Of a stretch of DNA of 38,583 bases, positions 29,997-38,583 are shown one piece after another. A model generated the notes under the pieces. The model worked only from the letters and a program-made list of their open reading frames with translations. It searched no databases and was not told the DNA's origin. Each line of letters begins with the position of its first letter. Position 1 is the first letter of the stretch. Position numbers and translations under genes: made by a program. Origin of the DNA: Clostridia bacterium (GTDB taxonomy: Bacteria; Bacillota_A; Clostridia; Oscillospirales; CAG-272); the NCBI GenBank assembly GCA_017468115.1, contig JAFUJS010000022.1:1-38583 (forward strand), in the 5' to 3' direction.

Positions 29997-31837
29997 GATT
30001 TATGTTCCCCTTAGGATTACTTGGACTTATTGGCATTCCGGTAATCATCATAATTTACATTATTCAAAGCCAATTTACAGAGCAAACCGTAAACTCAAAC
30101 TACCTATGGCATCTTAGCGACAGGTTCTTGAAGCGTAAAAACCCACTTAGCGGTATAACAGGCCTTATCAGCCTTATTTTACAGCTTCTTATGGTTCTTG
30201 TTGTGTCCTTGGCGGTTGCCCATCCTATAATCACTCTCCCAAATGCCGCAAACGACTATTGCTTTGTGCTTGATGCATCAGGCAGTATGAACATGCAGGA
30301 GGGCGAAAAGACCCGCTTTGAGTGGGCGCAGGACGAAATTGCAGGTGTTATCGATGGCACCAGCGGCGGCAGCTCCTATACACTTGTTATGGTTTCCGAC
30401 GAAACAGTAAAGGTGTTTGAAAACGTAAAGGACAAAAAGTCCGCTAAGGAAATGCTTTATCAGGTAAATGCATCACATACCACAGCTGAAAAGGCAAGCC
30501 TTCTTTCAACTGCACAGGGTGCCTTTGATGCAAATACAGCAGCCCTTGTCTACCTTGTAACCGACAAGAGCTATGAAACCCACGAGAATATTGAGCTTAT
30601 TGATGTGGGCAACGACAGTGCTGAAAACTATTCCATCTCTCAGGTTGAATATTCCCATACAGGCGGAAAGCTAAAGGTTGATGGCGTGGTTATTTCCCAC
30701 ATAAGCGACGCAACCCTTAATGTATCAATCTATCTTGAAGACACCCTTGTTACCACAAAGGAGTTCAGCGTAAAGGGCGGAGAGGAAGCACCTATTTCCA
30801 TAGAGTGCCCGTGCCCAAGCCTGAAGAGCTTTGAGATTAAGATTGAAAATGAAGACGGCTATATGGACGACAACCGCCAAATCAGGTACAATCCTAAGAG
30901 CGATAAGTCTTATAGTGTGCTAATTGTAAGTAAATCAGGCTTCTTCCTTGAGGCTGTTATTGACTCCCTGGTTGACTCTGAAATCAGGGTGGTTTCTCCC
31001 GCTGTTTACGAGGATATAAACGAGGAATACGGTCTTTATATCTTTGACGGCTACACACCAAGCACCCTGCCAAACGGGGCAGTATGGCTTATTGGCTCCG
31101 ACAAGAGCATTGAAAACTCCGGCTTTGGCGTAAGAGGTAAGGTGGAGATTCCAAATGGCGGCACCATTGACAAGTCAAAGTCCACCGCATCCAGCGTAAG
31201 AAAGCTTCTTGAGGGCGTTGGAGACAGCGATATTTACATCACCGACTATGTAAAATACAGCGGTATGTATCTAAGCTTCTACACCCTCTATTCCTACAAC
31301 TCAAATCCACTTGTTTTTGCAGGCTCCAACGGTCTTGGTAACAGACAGGTTGTATTCGGCTTCAGCCTTAACAGGTCCGATATTGCCCTTACAACAGACT
31401 TTGTTATTCTTATGCGTAACCTGCTTGAATACTCCTTCCCGGACGTTATAGATGAAACAAGCTATACCGTTGGCGAGGACGCAATTGTTAACATAGTTTC
31501 AAATGTAACCAACCTGAAGGCTACATCCCCGTCAGGCAAGGATATCTTCCTTGATACCTCCGGCACTATGGCAACAATAAAGCTTGACGAGGTAGGCACC
31601 TATGAAATAGGTATGTCCCTCTCAGGCGAGGAAGCTACAAGATATATCTACTCGGGCGCACACCCTGAGGAGAGCAAGCCCACAGTACAGGAGCAGGATT
31701 TCTCCCTGTCCGGTGAGCGAACATATGCAAGCATAGATGGAGAATTTGACCCTATAATTGTCCTGTTTGTTATCTTGCTTGTGCTATTCCTGGCAGATTG
31801 GGGGGTATATTGCTATGACAAATATCAGCTTCGATAA
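29993..31837 (+). CDS. BatA-type membrane protein with a vWA domain, 614 aa
   Basis: N-terminal membrane helices at about 4-24 and 58-80 fit the BatA N-terminal domain (PF07584). They are followed by an extracytoplasmic vWA domain with VLDASGSMNM (about 92-101), an intact D-x-S-x-S metal site. The next part (about 200-300) is beta-rich, a GATase-like domain appears to follow at about 305-480, and a final helix at about 590-607 anchors the C-terminus. Bat proteins were linked to aerotolerance in Bacteroides, but their molecular role is unsettled. It overlaps both neighbouring genes (4 and 23 bases). Confidence 0.85.
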   Translation: MRFMFPLGLLGLIGIPVIIIIYIIQSQFTEQTVNSNYLWHLSDRFLKRKNPLSGITGLISLILQLLMVLVVSLAVAHPIITLPNAANDYCFVLDASGSMNMQEGEKTRFEWAQDEIAGVIDGTSGGSSYTLVMVSDETVKVFENVKDKKSAKEMLYQVNASHTTAEKASLLSTAQGAFDANTAALVYLVTDKSYETHENIELIDVGNDSAENYSISQVEYSHTGGKLKVDGVVISHISDATLNVSIYLEDTLVTTKEFSVKGGEEAPISIECPCPSLKSFEIKIENEDGYMDDNRQIRYNPKSDKSYSVLIVSKSGFFLEAVIDSLVDSEIRVVSPAVYEDINEEYGLYIFDGYTPSTLPNGAVWLIGSDKSIENSGFGVRGKVEIPNGGTIDKSKSTASSVRKLLEGVGDSDIYITDYVKYSGMYLSFYTLYSYNSNPLVFAGSNGLGNRQVVFGFSLNRSDIALTTDFVILMRNLLEYSFPDVIDETSYTVGEDAIVNIVSNVTNLKATSPSGKDIFLDTSGTMATIKLDEVGTYEIGMSLSGEEATRYIYSGAHPEESKPTVQEQDFSLSGERTYASIDGEFDPIIVLFVILLVLFLADWGVYCYDKYQLR

Positions 31838-34472
31838 TCCCTACCTGCTTCTTCTGGTTATTCCGTTGGCTCTTTGTGTGCTTTTGCCATTCTTCATAAT
31901 CAGAAACAAGGACAACAGGGCAGTTACCTGGACTGTTTCCGTTGTAACACATATCGTAATAATCGTTCTTGTTGCGCTTGCTGTGGCAGGTCTTGCCTCA
32001 ACCAGCGTTTTGACAAAGACAACAATCTATGTTGTTGCCGACGTTTCATACTCGTCAAGCGAAAATCTTGACAAGATTGATGAGCACATTAAGGAAATTG
32101 AGGAAAATCTACCTGTAAACACCAACCTTGGTATTGTTTGCTTTGGTAGAAACTGCTCAATTATTACCTCTCCCGGCAGAGTTGTAAACAGCGTTAAGGA
32201 CGCAAAGGTTGATATAAGCTCCACTGACATTGTGGGGGCCCTTAACTTTACAGAGGCTTTGTTTGATGGCGAGGCGTTGAAGCGTATCATCCTTATTACA
32301 GATGGTAACGATACTGCAAACAACTCCACAGGCTCCCTTGCTTCAACCGTTGAGCGCCTTACCGAAAACGGCGTAAGGATTGATGCAATCTTCCTTGATA
32401 ACTCCGTTAAGGAGGGTGAGGTAGAGGTTCAGCTTATGGAAACCGAGCAGTGCGAGTCTACCTATGTTGGCAGCAAAAATGACGCAAAATTCTTAGTTCA
32501 GGCATCAAAGGATACCGAGATTATGCTTGAGCTGTACAGACGCCCAAGGGTTGAGACAGAAGAGGGTGCTGAGCCGGTAGAGTTTGAAAGATACAGCTAT
32601 ACCGTTTTCAGGGCAGATGCGGGTCTTAACACAGTTACAATGGCGCTCCCAACCGAGGAGGGCACCTTTGAATATCAGGTTAAGATTATAGCCGAGGGCG
32701 ACCTTTCGGAGCATAACAACACACGCTCCTTCTCACAGGAAATTGCAGGTAAGCAAAAAATCCTTCTTATCACAGGACTTAGCTCTGAGGTTGACCTTAT
32801 CACATCACTTTATGGCGACAAGGCAGAGGTCAGCTCATATGTAGTTAACGCCTCAAGCGATAAAGCACCGTTTATGATTGAGGAGCTTGCCCTTTACGAC
32901 GAAATAGTCCTTTCCAATGTAGATATAAGAAACATAAGAAACTCCAATGCCTTTATCGACTCCCTTGATATGGTTGTTTCCCAGTACGGAAAGAGCCTTA
33001 TTACAATGGGCAACCTTGGAATACAGGACAACAGAGACGACCCAACCTTTGTTAAGTTTGCCGAGCTTTTGCCTGTAAACTACGGTAGCGCCAATAGGGC
33101 AGGAAGGTTCTATACCATTGTCCTTGACGTTTCCCACAGTATGTTTATGGCATCGAAGTTTTCAACTGCAAAAAGCTCTGCAATCAACTTGCTTTCCGTT
33201 CTTGACGACGAGGATTATGTAAGCGTAGTAATCTTCTCGGGCGAGATAGATGTTTTACAGCCAAAGCCGGTTAAGGAATGTAAGGAGGATTACATTAACA
33301 GAATCAACAGCCTTACAACAGAGCACGGCACAGACCTTGGTCTTGCTCTTGACGATGCCCTTAACAGAATTGTTGACTTAAAGTACGAGGAAAACCACGT
33401 AATGATTATTTCCGACGGCTTTAGCTTTACAAACGAGTATGATGCTGTAAAGATTGCAGGCGACCTTTATAAGCAGGGCGCAACCGTTTCCGCAATCAAC
33501 ACCTACTTCCCGGCTGACGGAGACGGCGGTAGCCTGGTGCTTAAGAGAGTTGTAGATGCCGGAGAGGGTGGAAACTACTACGAAATCAGACGTCCCGAGG
33601 ATGTTTATGATGCAGTTTTCGGTACAATAGCAGAGGACATTGCCGATGCGGTTATCGAAAAGGAGGGCACAGTAAACATCTCCAAATACGACGACGAAAT
33701 GGCACAGGGCTTCTTTGAATTTCCAAACGTGTCAAAGTACATCGTTTCCCTTGAAAAGTATGATGCAACCTTAGCACTTACCGTAACCTACAAGAGAGAT
33801 AATGAGTCCCAGCAGACAATTCCGCTTTACGCATACAGAATGCACGGAAACGGCAAGGTTTCCACCTTTACAAGTAGCTTAAGCGGTGTTTGGACAAGAC
33901 AATGGGACGACGACACAAAGAGCAAATTTGTTTCAAATATGCTTGTTAGCAGTACGCCTGCAAAGAGGGTAGACCATCCGTTTACTCTTGAGGTAAAATA
34001 CGACGAGTTCAATGCGACCATTGACTTAATACCCAGCGTATTAAATCCGCTTGCAACCACAACTCTTCGCATCACAACCCCCGATGGCAGAACTGTTACA
34101 AGAAGTCTTTCCTTTGATTCAAAGAAATTCTCATACGCAATGACAACCAATATGGTTGGCACCTATTGGATTGAGGCAACATATGGCTACGACGACAAGA
34201 CATATGTAACCACCACATCCTTTGATATCCCTTATCTGCCGGAATATAACGCATTTGCAACCTTTGACAGGTTTACTCTTTATGAGTTTATGCGTGATAA
34301 TGGCGAGGTGGCGGTTGACGGGCTTCCGAATATGGAAAACAACAAGGACAACCTGACAACCTACAAGGTTAGCTACACAATTCCATTGCTCTTTGCAGCA
34401 ATTGTGCTGTTTGTAGCCGATGTATTTGTAAGAAAGCTAAGAATCAAGAAAAAATCTCAATTAAAAAGATAA
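31815..34472 (+). CDS. Large membrane protein with two vWA domains, 885 aa
   Basis: The start is the ATG at 31815, inside the end of the previous gene and behind GGGGGG. Two N-terminal helices (about 10-27 and 35-60) precede a first vWA domain with VVADVSYSSS (Asp76) and a second with IVLDVSHSM (Asp438). Both keep the D-x-S-x-S metal-binding motif. Between them lies a GATase-1-like region that begins KQKILLITGL near 314. A beta-rich part follows and a C-terminal helix with basic tail (KLRIKKKSQLKR) ends the protein. This layout resembles COG5426-type proteins. Two apparently active metal sites in one chain suggest it holds two ligands or two subunits. Confidence 0.83.
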   Translation: MTNISFDNPYLLLLVIPLALCVLLPFFIIRNKDNRAVTWTVSVVTHIVIIVLVALAVAGLASTSVLTKTTIYVVADVSYSSSENLDKIDEHIKEIEENLPVNTNLGIVCFGRNCSIITSPGRVVNSVKDAKVDISSTDIVGALNFTEALFDGEALKRIILITDGNDTANNSTGSLASTVERLTENGVRIDAIFLDNSVKEGEVEVQLMETEQCESTYVGSKNDAKFLVQASKDTEIMLELYRRPRVETEEGAEPVEFERYSYTVFRADAGLNTVTMALPTEEGTFEYQVKIIAEGDLSEHNNTRSFSQEIAGKQKILLITGLSSEVDLITSLYGDKAEVSSYVVNASSDKAPFMIEELALYDEIVLSNVDIRNIRNSNAFIDSLDMVVSQYGKSLITMGNLGIQDNRDDPTFVKFAELLPVNYGSANRAGRFYTIVLDVSHSMFMASKFSTAKSSAINLLSVLDDEDYVSVVIFSGEIDVLQPKPVKECKEDYINRINSLTTEHGTDLGLALDDALNRIVDLKYEENHVMIISDGFSFTNEYDAVKIAGDLYKQGATVSAINTYFPADGDGGSLVLKRVVDAGEGGNYYEIRRPEDVYDAVFGTIAEDIADAVIEKEGTVNISKYDDEMAQGFFEFPNVSKYIVSLEKYDATLALTVTYKRDNESQQTIPLYAYRMHGNGKVSTFTSSLSGVWTRQWDDDTKSKFVSNMLVSSTPAKRVDHPFTLEVKYDEFNATIDLIPSVLNPLATTTLRITTPDGRTVTRSLSFDSKKFSYAMTTNMVGTYWIEATYGYDDKTYVTTTSFDIPYLPEYNAFATFDRFTLYEFMRDNGEVAVDGLPNMENNKDNLTTYKVSYTIPLLFAAIVLFVADVFVRKLRIKKKSQLKR

Positions 34473-34490
34473 CCAAGGAAGGGAGCAAAA

Positions 34491-36104
34491 ATGAAAAACC
34501 TTAAGAAAATTATTTCATTTCTTCTCGTTGCCATAATGCTTTTTTCCATGGTTGCTTGTAATGGAGAATATAATTATGGCAATACCCCCGGCGGTAGTGG
34601 CAACGGGGGCGGCACCGAGGGAGAGGGCGGCTTTGTTCCGCCTGTTATGAACGACGACCCAACCGACGACTTTACCGTTACCCTTATGGCAAACGGCGTT
34701 TCCTATAAGCCAAGAATGGAAATGTTCGCTTATTGGAGCGACGGCTTTAGCGTGCACACGGCAAAGTTTGACGATAAGGGCGTTGCAAGAATAGACGGTC
34801 TTGACGGAGACTATCGCGTAACTCTTTCCGATATTCCAAACGAGTACGCCTATGACCCCAACAACAATATTGCCACCAACGACGACAGAAACATAGTAAT
34901 AAATATGTACACCCTTACCCAGCTTGGCGGTACAGGCTCAGGCATTTATGATTGCATTACCTTCAGAGAAACAGGCGTTTACTGTGCTGTAATTGACAGC
35001 CCCGAGGATGCGATTTACTTCGAGTATGCACCAAGCGGTATGGGCACATATACTATTGAAAGCTGGATTGACATAACCGCCGACAACGTAAACCCATATA
35101 TTGAGGTTTATGGCGGACACACACAGTTCAAGTATTTGATTGGCGAAACTAATGACGGCGGCGCTATGGGTAGCTATACTATCAACTTTGTTCACACAGT
35201 AAGCATAGCAAAGGAGAACATAAGCGGCGGCGGACAGGCGACCTACACCTTTGCGATAAAGGCAGACGTTAAAAACAACAAATACCCTGTAACTATTGTG
35301 TTTGCTGTTAAGCGTGATGGCGACTTTGAGCTTCAGCGTCCCGATAACGGAGGCGGCACCTCAAAGGGAACAAAAATCCCCGAGCACGATTTTTCCGACT
35401 TCGACAAGGCGGCACACGAGTACGATGATACCTACGTAATCAAAAATCCGGACTACCAGCTAACTGCCGGCTCCAACACCTACGTGTTTGACGAAAAAAG
35501 GTTCAAGCTGTGGAAAAAGGACGAGGGCGGAGATGATTTCTACCACGTCTACGACAAGGAAAAGTATGCAGATACCGATGGCTACGGACCTATTCTTTAC
35601 GGCTACATAACAGCGCCAACCCGCTTTATTGACGTTGCCTTCAACAGAATAGAGTACAATGCCTCAGGCGAGGTTATCAATAACGCCTTAAACGCAGGCG
35701 GCTATAACCACAAGCACTTTATCGAGGGCTTTAGCGCCCTTGCTACCTTTGGTAACATTAACGGTGGCTCCTACTACTGCGTAAATGATTGCCCCTGCCA
35801 CGATGCAAATGTATCGGTAGAGGGCTGGGCTTGCACAGATGAATGCACCGACTGTAAGACAGAATGCAGAAGATGCCCAGAGGAGCTAATGGACTTTGAG
35901 GGCTATCAGTTCTACGCAAACTCTGACGGTCTTGTGCCTGTTACACAGGAGCTAAGGGAATTCTTCCAATACTACTGCACCAAGGAGACCTTCTTCTACG
36001 ACGGTACAGGTAGATATGAAAGGGAGCCTATTGATGGCATCAGCTATCAATCCGTGGGCGAGTCAGGCTGGCTTTTTGCCTGTGCATACTACGACAAAAA
36101 ATAA
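34491..36104 (+). CDS. Lipoprotein with an eight-Cys cluster, 537 aa
   Basis: The signal peptide ends in MVAC, so Cys23 is the lipid site, followed by a Gly-rich linker (30-48). Residues 60-145 form a beta domain related to the one in the lipoprotein at 24138: both share the order D-x-x-G-x-A, a short LEG/LDG-x-Y, and a P-N/E-x-x-x-Y-N-N-N loop. Near 428-462 eight cysteines are packed in the pattern C-x3-C-x-C-x11-C-x3-C-x2-C-x3-C-x2-C (CVNDCPCH and ACTDECTDCKTECRRC). This could bind metal or an iron-sulfur cluster, or be disulfide-linked; family is unknown. As last gene of the MoxR/vWA operon it is a likely exported substrate or component of that complex. Confidence 0.78.
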   Translation: MKNLKKIISFLLVAIMLFSMVACNGEYNYGNTPGGSGNGGGTEGEGGFVPPVMNDDPTDDFTVTLMANGVSYKPRMEMFAYWSDGFSVHTAKFDDKGVARIDGLDGDYRVTLSDIPNEYAYDPNNNIATNDDRNIVINMYTLTQLGGTGSGIYDCITFRETGVYCAVIDSPEDAIYFEYAPSGMGTYTIESWIDITADNVNPYIEVYGGHTQFKYLIGETNDGGAMGSYTINFVHTVSIAKENISGGGQATYTFAIKADVKNNKYPVTIVFAVKRDGDFELQRPDNGGGTSKGTKIPEHDFSDFDKAAHEYDDTYVIKNPDYQLTAGSNTYVFDEKRFKLWKKDEGGDDFYHVYDKEKYADTDGYGPILYGYITAPTRFIDVAFNRIEYNASGEVINNALNAGGYNHKHFIEGFSALATFGNINGGSYYCVNDCPCHDANVSVEGWACTDECTDCKTECRRCPEELMDFEGYQFYANSDGLVPVTQELREFFQYYCTKETFFYDGTGRYEREPIDGISYQSVGESGWLFACAYYDKK

Positions 36105-36147
36105 AAAATCGCCTTGAGTGGTCCTTCACTCAAGGCAATTTTTTGTT
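36103..36147 (+). terminator. Terminator of the MoxR/vWA operon
   Basis: GCCTTGAGTG (36111-36120) pairs exactly with CACTCAAGGC (36127-36136), followed by AATTTTTTG. Confidence 0.9.
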
Positions 36148-36196
36148 ATTAAACAAAAATTTACAAAATATTTATAATATTATTTATATTAATGTG

Positions 36197-36225
36197 TTGA
36201 AATTGTGAAAATTGTGTGATATAAT
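36197..36225 (+). promoter_or_regulatory. Promoter of lipoprotein gene 3
   Basis: TTGAAA (36197-36202), a 17-base spacer and a perfect TATAAT (36220-36225). The leader of about 100 bases is AT-rich and holds a 9-bp hairpin ATTTTGTTT/AAACAAAAT at 36288-36310, which ends 4 bases before the AAGGAGGG ribosome site (36315-36322). No known riboswitch is recognisable. Confidence 0.75.
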
Positions 36226-36330
36226 GGCTTCATAGTTTTACCTTTTTATATTATATTATACTTTTTTATAGGTAATACTAAAATTTAATTTTGTTTTACT
36301 TAAACAAAATATTTAAGGAGGGCTCTTAAA

Positions 36331-38583
36331 ATGAAAAGAGTATTAGTTGCACTTCTTTGCGTGCTTTTCGTTCTTTGCGGCGTTTTGGTTGCATGTGACG
36401 ATGGCGGCGAGGGTGCGCACGTTCATACCTACAAGACCACCTGGACTAAGGACGTTAGTGGTCACTGGTATGATCCAACTTGTGAATGTGTGGATGCACC
36501 AAAGGTAGTGCTTAACCACTCAGACGCAAACAATGATGGTGCATGTGATGTATGTACCTACACAGACCACGAACATACTTATTCCGAGACCTACACAGCT
36601 GACTGTACAAACCACTGGTTTGCAGCAGACTGCGGACACGTAGTTCCGGGCGTTCAGATTGAGGCGCATGCTGATGGCGATGGCGACGGCATTTGCGACG
36701 ACTGTAAGTATGTTATCGAGGACCTTCACAACCACATCTATGCAACAGAGTGGACAAATGACGGTGAATATCACTGGCATGCTGCTCTTTGTGAGCATCA
36801 GGTAGAGGTTGCTGACAAGGCTGCACACAACCTTAACGACGCAGGCTTCTGCACAGTTTGTGATGCTCAGATTGTTGAAATTGACGAAACTGACATTGTT
36901 GCAGTTTTGAAGGCAGCAATCGCTAACAACTACAAAATCGTTACAGGTGACATTAAGCATGATCAAATCGTGTATAATGGTGTTGGAGAGGCCGGCACTC
37001 CTAATCAAGCAACAGATGGTGTTTACTTCGTTCTTGGTAACGACCAGTCCTATGTATTTATGAAGGACTACAACGCTTCCGGCACACTTACCGGTGGTGA
37101 GCAGCAATGGTTTGAGAAGATTGGCGAGGAAATCTTCGGCGTTAAGATGGACGTTAATGCTTACACTCTTGACAGAGTTGATGGTGTTCCGGCTAAGCTA
37201 AACGGCTACAACTATATGCCTGGCGACATCCTTATGGCAGGCTATGAGGACACAAGTACACTTGCTCAAACACTTTACAATTTCTATGACCGTATGGTAA
37301 ATGGTAAGAATGTAAGTGGCGCTACAACTAACTACGATGCTAAAACAGGCAAGTACTCCTTCTCATACACAGCATATGATGTAAATGAATATACATCTGG
37401 CGGTGTTGTTTATGACCGTTCAATTTTCCTTTACGAGGTAGAGGTTGAGTTCACAATGAACGCTGACCTTATTATCGAAACCGCTAACTTCCAGAGCAAG
37501 CAGTATGCTTATACAAACGGTGGCGAAACAGAAAACGACCTCGCTTACAATGAGGAAACAGGAGAGGTTACAAAGACTGCATCTGCAAACCCAACATATT
37601 ATGCATATGAAGTATTCCAAACATCAGGTGAGAGAACCTTTACAACTCCTTATCCAAAGGCTTCCTTAATTCCTGTAGGCTTTAACTTCTATCATGTTGA
37701 GACACATGAGTTTGTAACTCAAACCGACTGGAGAATTTATGAAGAATCGCTTGTTGGCGATACACTTTCAATCCCATCAGGCACATATACATACTTCCAC
37801 CTTGATGACCCAATCCCAACCACAGCAAGCTTTAACTTCGTTGACACAAGCGACTTTACATTTACATTTGTAAATAACAATCCGGATTCCACAGCACGTG
37901 CTTGGTATATGGACCCCGGTTCTACAGATGCAATGCTCAACACATACTCAGGCAACATCGGTTGTCTCAAACTCTTACTTAGAGACCCTGGATCATATAC
38001 TGTAACTATTAAGCTTGGTAACATTACAAAGGTATTTACTCTAACCGTTGAGGGAGAGCCAAAGGCTGAAATCTCTGCAACAGAGGATAGCATCAGCGTT
38101 CTTCTTTCAGACTTTTACACATACGAAAATGAAGACCAAAGCTACACCTTTACAGCTACCGAGGAGGGTAACTACACCTTCACAATCCCTGCTGGTCTTG
38201 GTGTAAGAGTTGATGGTGAGGTTGAGCCAAGGGTTGACCTTTACGCTCTTAACGGCGGTGCCTTCACAGTAGGTCTTAATGCAGGCGAAAGCGTTAAGCT
38301 TTACTTCGCAACCCACGACGCAACAAAGTACACAGCAACAATCAGCTTTGAGGCTGCAGACATTCCTGACCCGGAAATTGGCGGCGGCGACACTCCAACA
38401 ATCCCTGAAACAGCGCTCCAGTACTCAACAGATGAAGGATCTTTCGCTGTTAACTCCACAAATGCTGCACCCGGTGCATTTACCTACACAGCAGCAGCTG
38501 ATGCAACACTTACAGTAAAGTATGCTCTTGTTATGGGCGCTGCCGGTGATACAGTATCTTACTCTATCAATGGCGGTACAGCA
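36331..38583 (+). CDS. Large surface lipoprotein with His/Cys repeats (cut by window edge)
   Basis: 751 codons are visible and the frame is still open at the end of the window. A signal peptide ends in LVAC, so Cys22 is the lipid site. Residues 31-180 hold about three divergent repeats: H-x-H-x-Y, then HW/HWY, Cys, and H-x-D-x-N/D-x-D-G-x-C-D-x-C (for example HSDANNDGACDVC, HADGDGDGICDDC). Such repeats suit metal binding and are common in surface proteins of gut Clostridia. The rest is a series of beta-sandwich segments with many Thr and aromatic residues (for example TFTFVNNNPDS and YTFTATEEGNYTFTIPAG), like PPC-type domains. No catalytic motif is visible. It is monocistronic, with its own strong promoter. 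Confidence 0.8.
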   Translation, partial: MKRVLVALLCVLFVLCGVLVACDDGGEGAHVHTYKTTWTKDVSGHWYDPTCECVDAPKVVLNHSDANNDGACDVCTYTDHEHTYSETYTADCTNHWFAADCGHVVPGVQIEAHADGDGDGICDDCKYVIEDLHNHIYATEWTNDGEYHWHAALCEHQVEVADKAAHNLNDAGFCTVCDAQIVEIDETDIVAVLKAAIANNYKIVTGDIKHDQIVYNGVGEAGTPNQATDGVYFVLGNDQSYVFMKDYNASGTLTGGEQQWFEKIGEEIFGVKMDVNAYTLDRVDGVPAKLNGYNYMPGDILMAGYEDTSTLAQTLYNFYDRMVNGKNVSGATTNYDAKTGKYSFSYTAYDVNEYTSGGVVYDRSIFLYEVEVEFTMNADLIIETANFQSKQYAYTNGGETENDLAYNEETGEVTKTASANPTYYAYEVFQTSGERTFTTPYPKASLIPVGFNFYHVETHEFVTQTDWRIYEESLVGDTLSIPSGTYTYFHLDDPIPTTASFNFVDTSDFTFTFVNNNPDSTARAWYMDPGSTDAMLNTYSGNIGCLKLLLRDPGSYTVTIKLGNITKVFTLTVEGEPKAEISATEDSISVLLSDFYTYENEDQSYTFTATEEGNYTFTIPAGLGVRVDGEVEPRVDLYALNGGAFTVGLNAGESVKLYFATHDATKYTATISFEAADIPDPEIGGGDTPTIPETALQYSTDEGSFAVNSTNAAPGAFTYTAAADATLTVKYALVMGAAGDTVSYSINGGTA

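Noticed and set aside
36226..36330. Riboswitch in the leader of lipoprotein gene 3
   Set aside because: Only one short AT-rich hairpin is present and no known riboswitch motif.

Overview
The window joins two unlike pieces of DNA. Positions 1 to about 9.6 kb are AT-rich accessory DNA that looks like the end of an integrative conjugative or mobilizable element. It holds an ArdA-type antirestriction gene cut by the window edge, small element proteins, a SLOG-like nucleotide-binding protein, a HEPN-like protein, an unrecognised 519-residue protein with a DUF2971-like core and a zinc ribbon, a HaeIII-type (GGCC) restriction-modification pair, and a large serine recombinase. Positions from about 9.69 kb onward look like the chromosome of a gut-type, low-to-medium-GC member of the Clostridia. 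The evidence is the gene content (rbfA-nrnA-truB, holA next to DUF1934, WYL regulator, diacylglyceryl lipoproteins), strong GGAGG ribosome sites, and sigma-A promoters with 17-base spacers. I cannot place it more closely from sequence alone.

Layout of the element. Leftward genes run from a SLOG protein through two small proteins to ArdA and are interrupted by two related palindromic elements of about 260 bp, each with an inward-lying terminator. A HEPN-like gene (leftward) and the 519-residue gene (rightward) are divergent, each with a consensus promoter. The 519-residue gene converges on the R-M operon through a shared bidirectional terminator. From 6.4 to 7.86 kb lies a repeat-rich control region: a 14-base motif occurs five times, three of them inside 53-base iterons with fixed internal spacing, plus large GC-rich hairpins and two tiny genes. 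It leads into the serine recombinase. Another long palindrome follows at the probable element end, next to a tRNA-Gln(CUG) gene.

Layout of the chromosome. A leftward operon (cysE, DUF1934, holA, TOPRIM protein) with coupled starts is followed by rmuC, divergent from rbfA-nrnA-truB. Next come leftward sdaA, an 84-residue protein and a DUF1295 membrane protein, overlapping by a few bases each, and comEC, which is divergent from a WYL regulator. A compact 430-bp cluster of hairpins and repeats separates the WYL gene from a metallo-hydrolase. From 24 kb onward the theme is the cell surface: three large lipoproteins, a ZIP transporter, and a six-gene operon running from a glycine-rich membrane protein through MoxR ATPase, DUF58 and two large von Willebrand factor A membrane proteins to a Cys-rich lipoprotein. 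The last gene, a lipoprotein with His/Cys repeats, runs off the window.

The least explained parts are the palindromic element family and iterons in the mobile element, the 519-residue protein and HEPN-like protein beside the R-M system, the hairpin cluster at 23 kb, and the MoxR/vWA operon with its exported Cys-rich lipoproteins.
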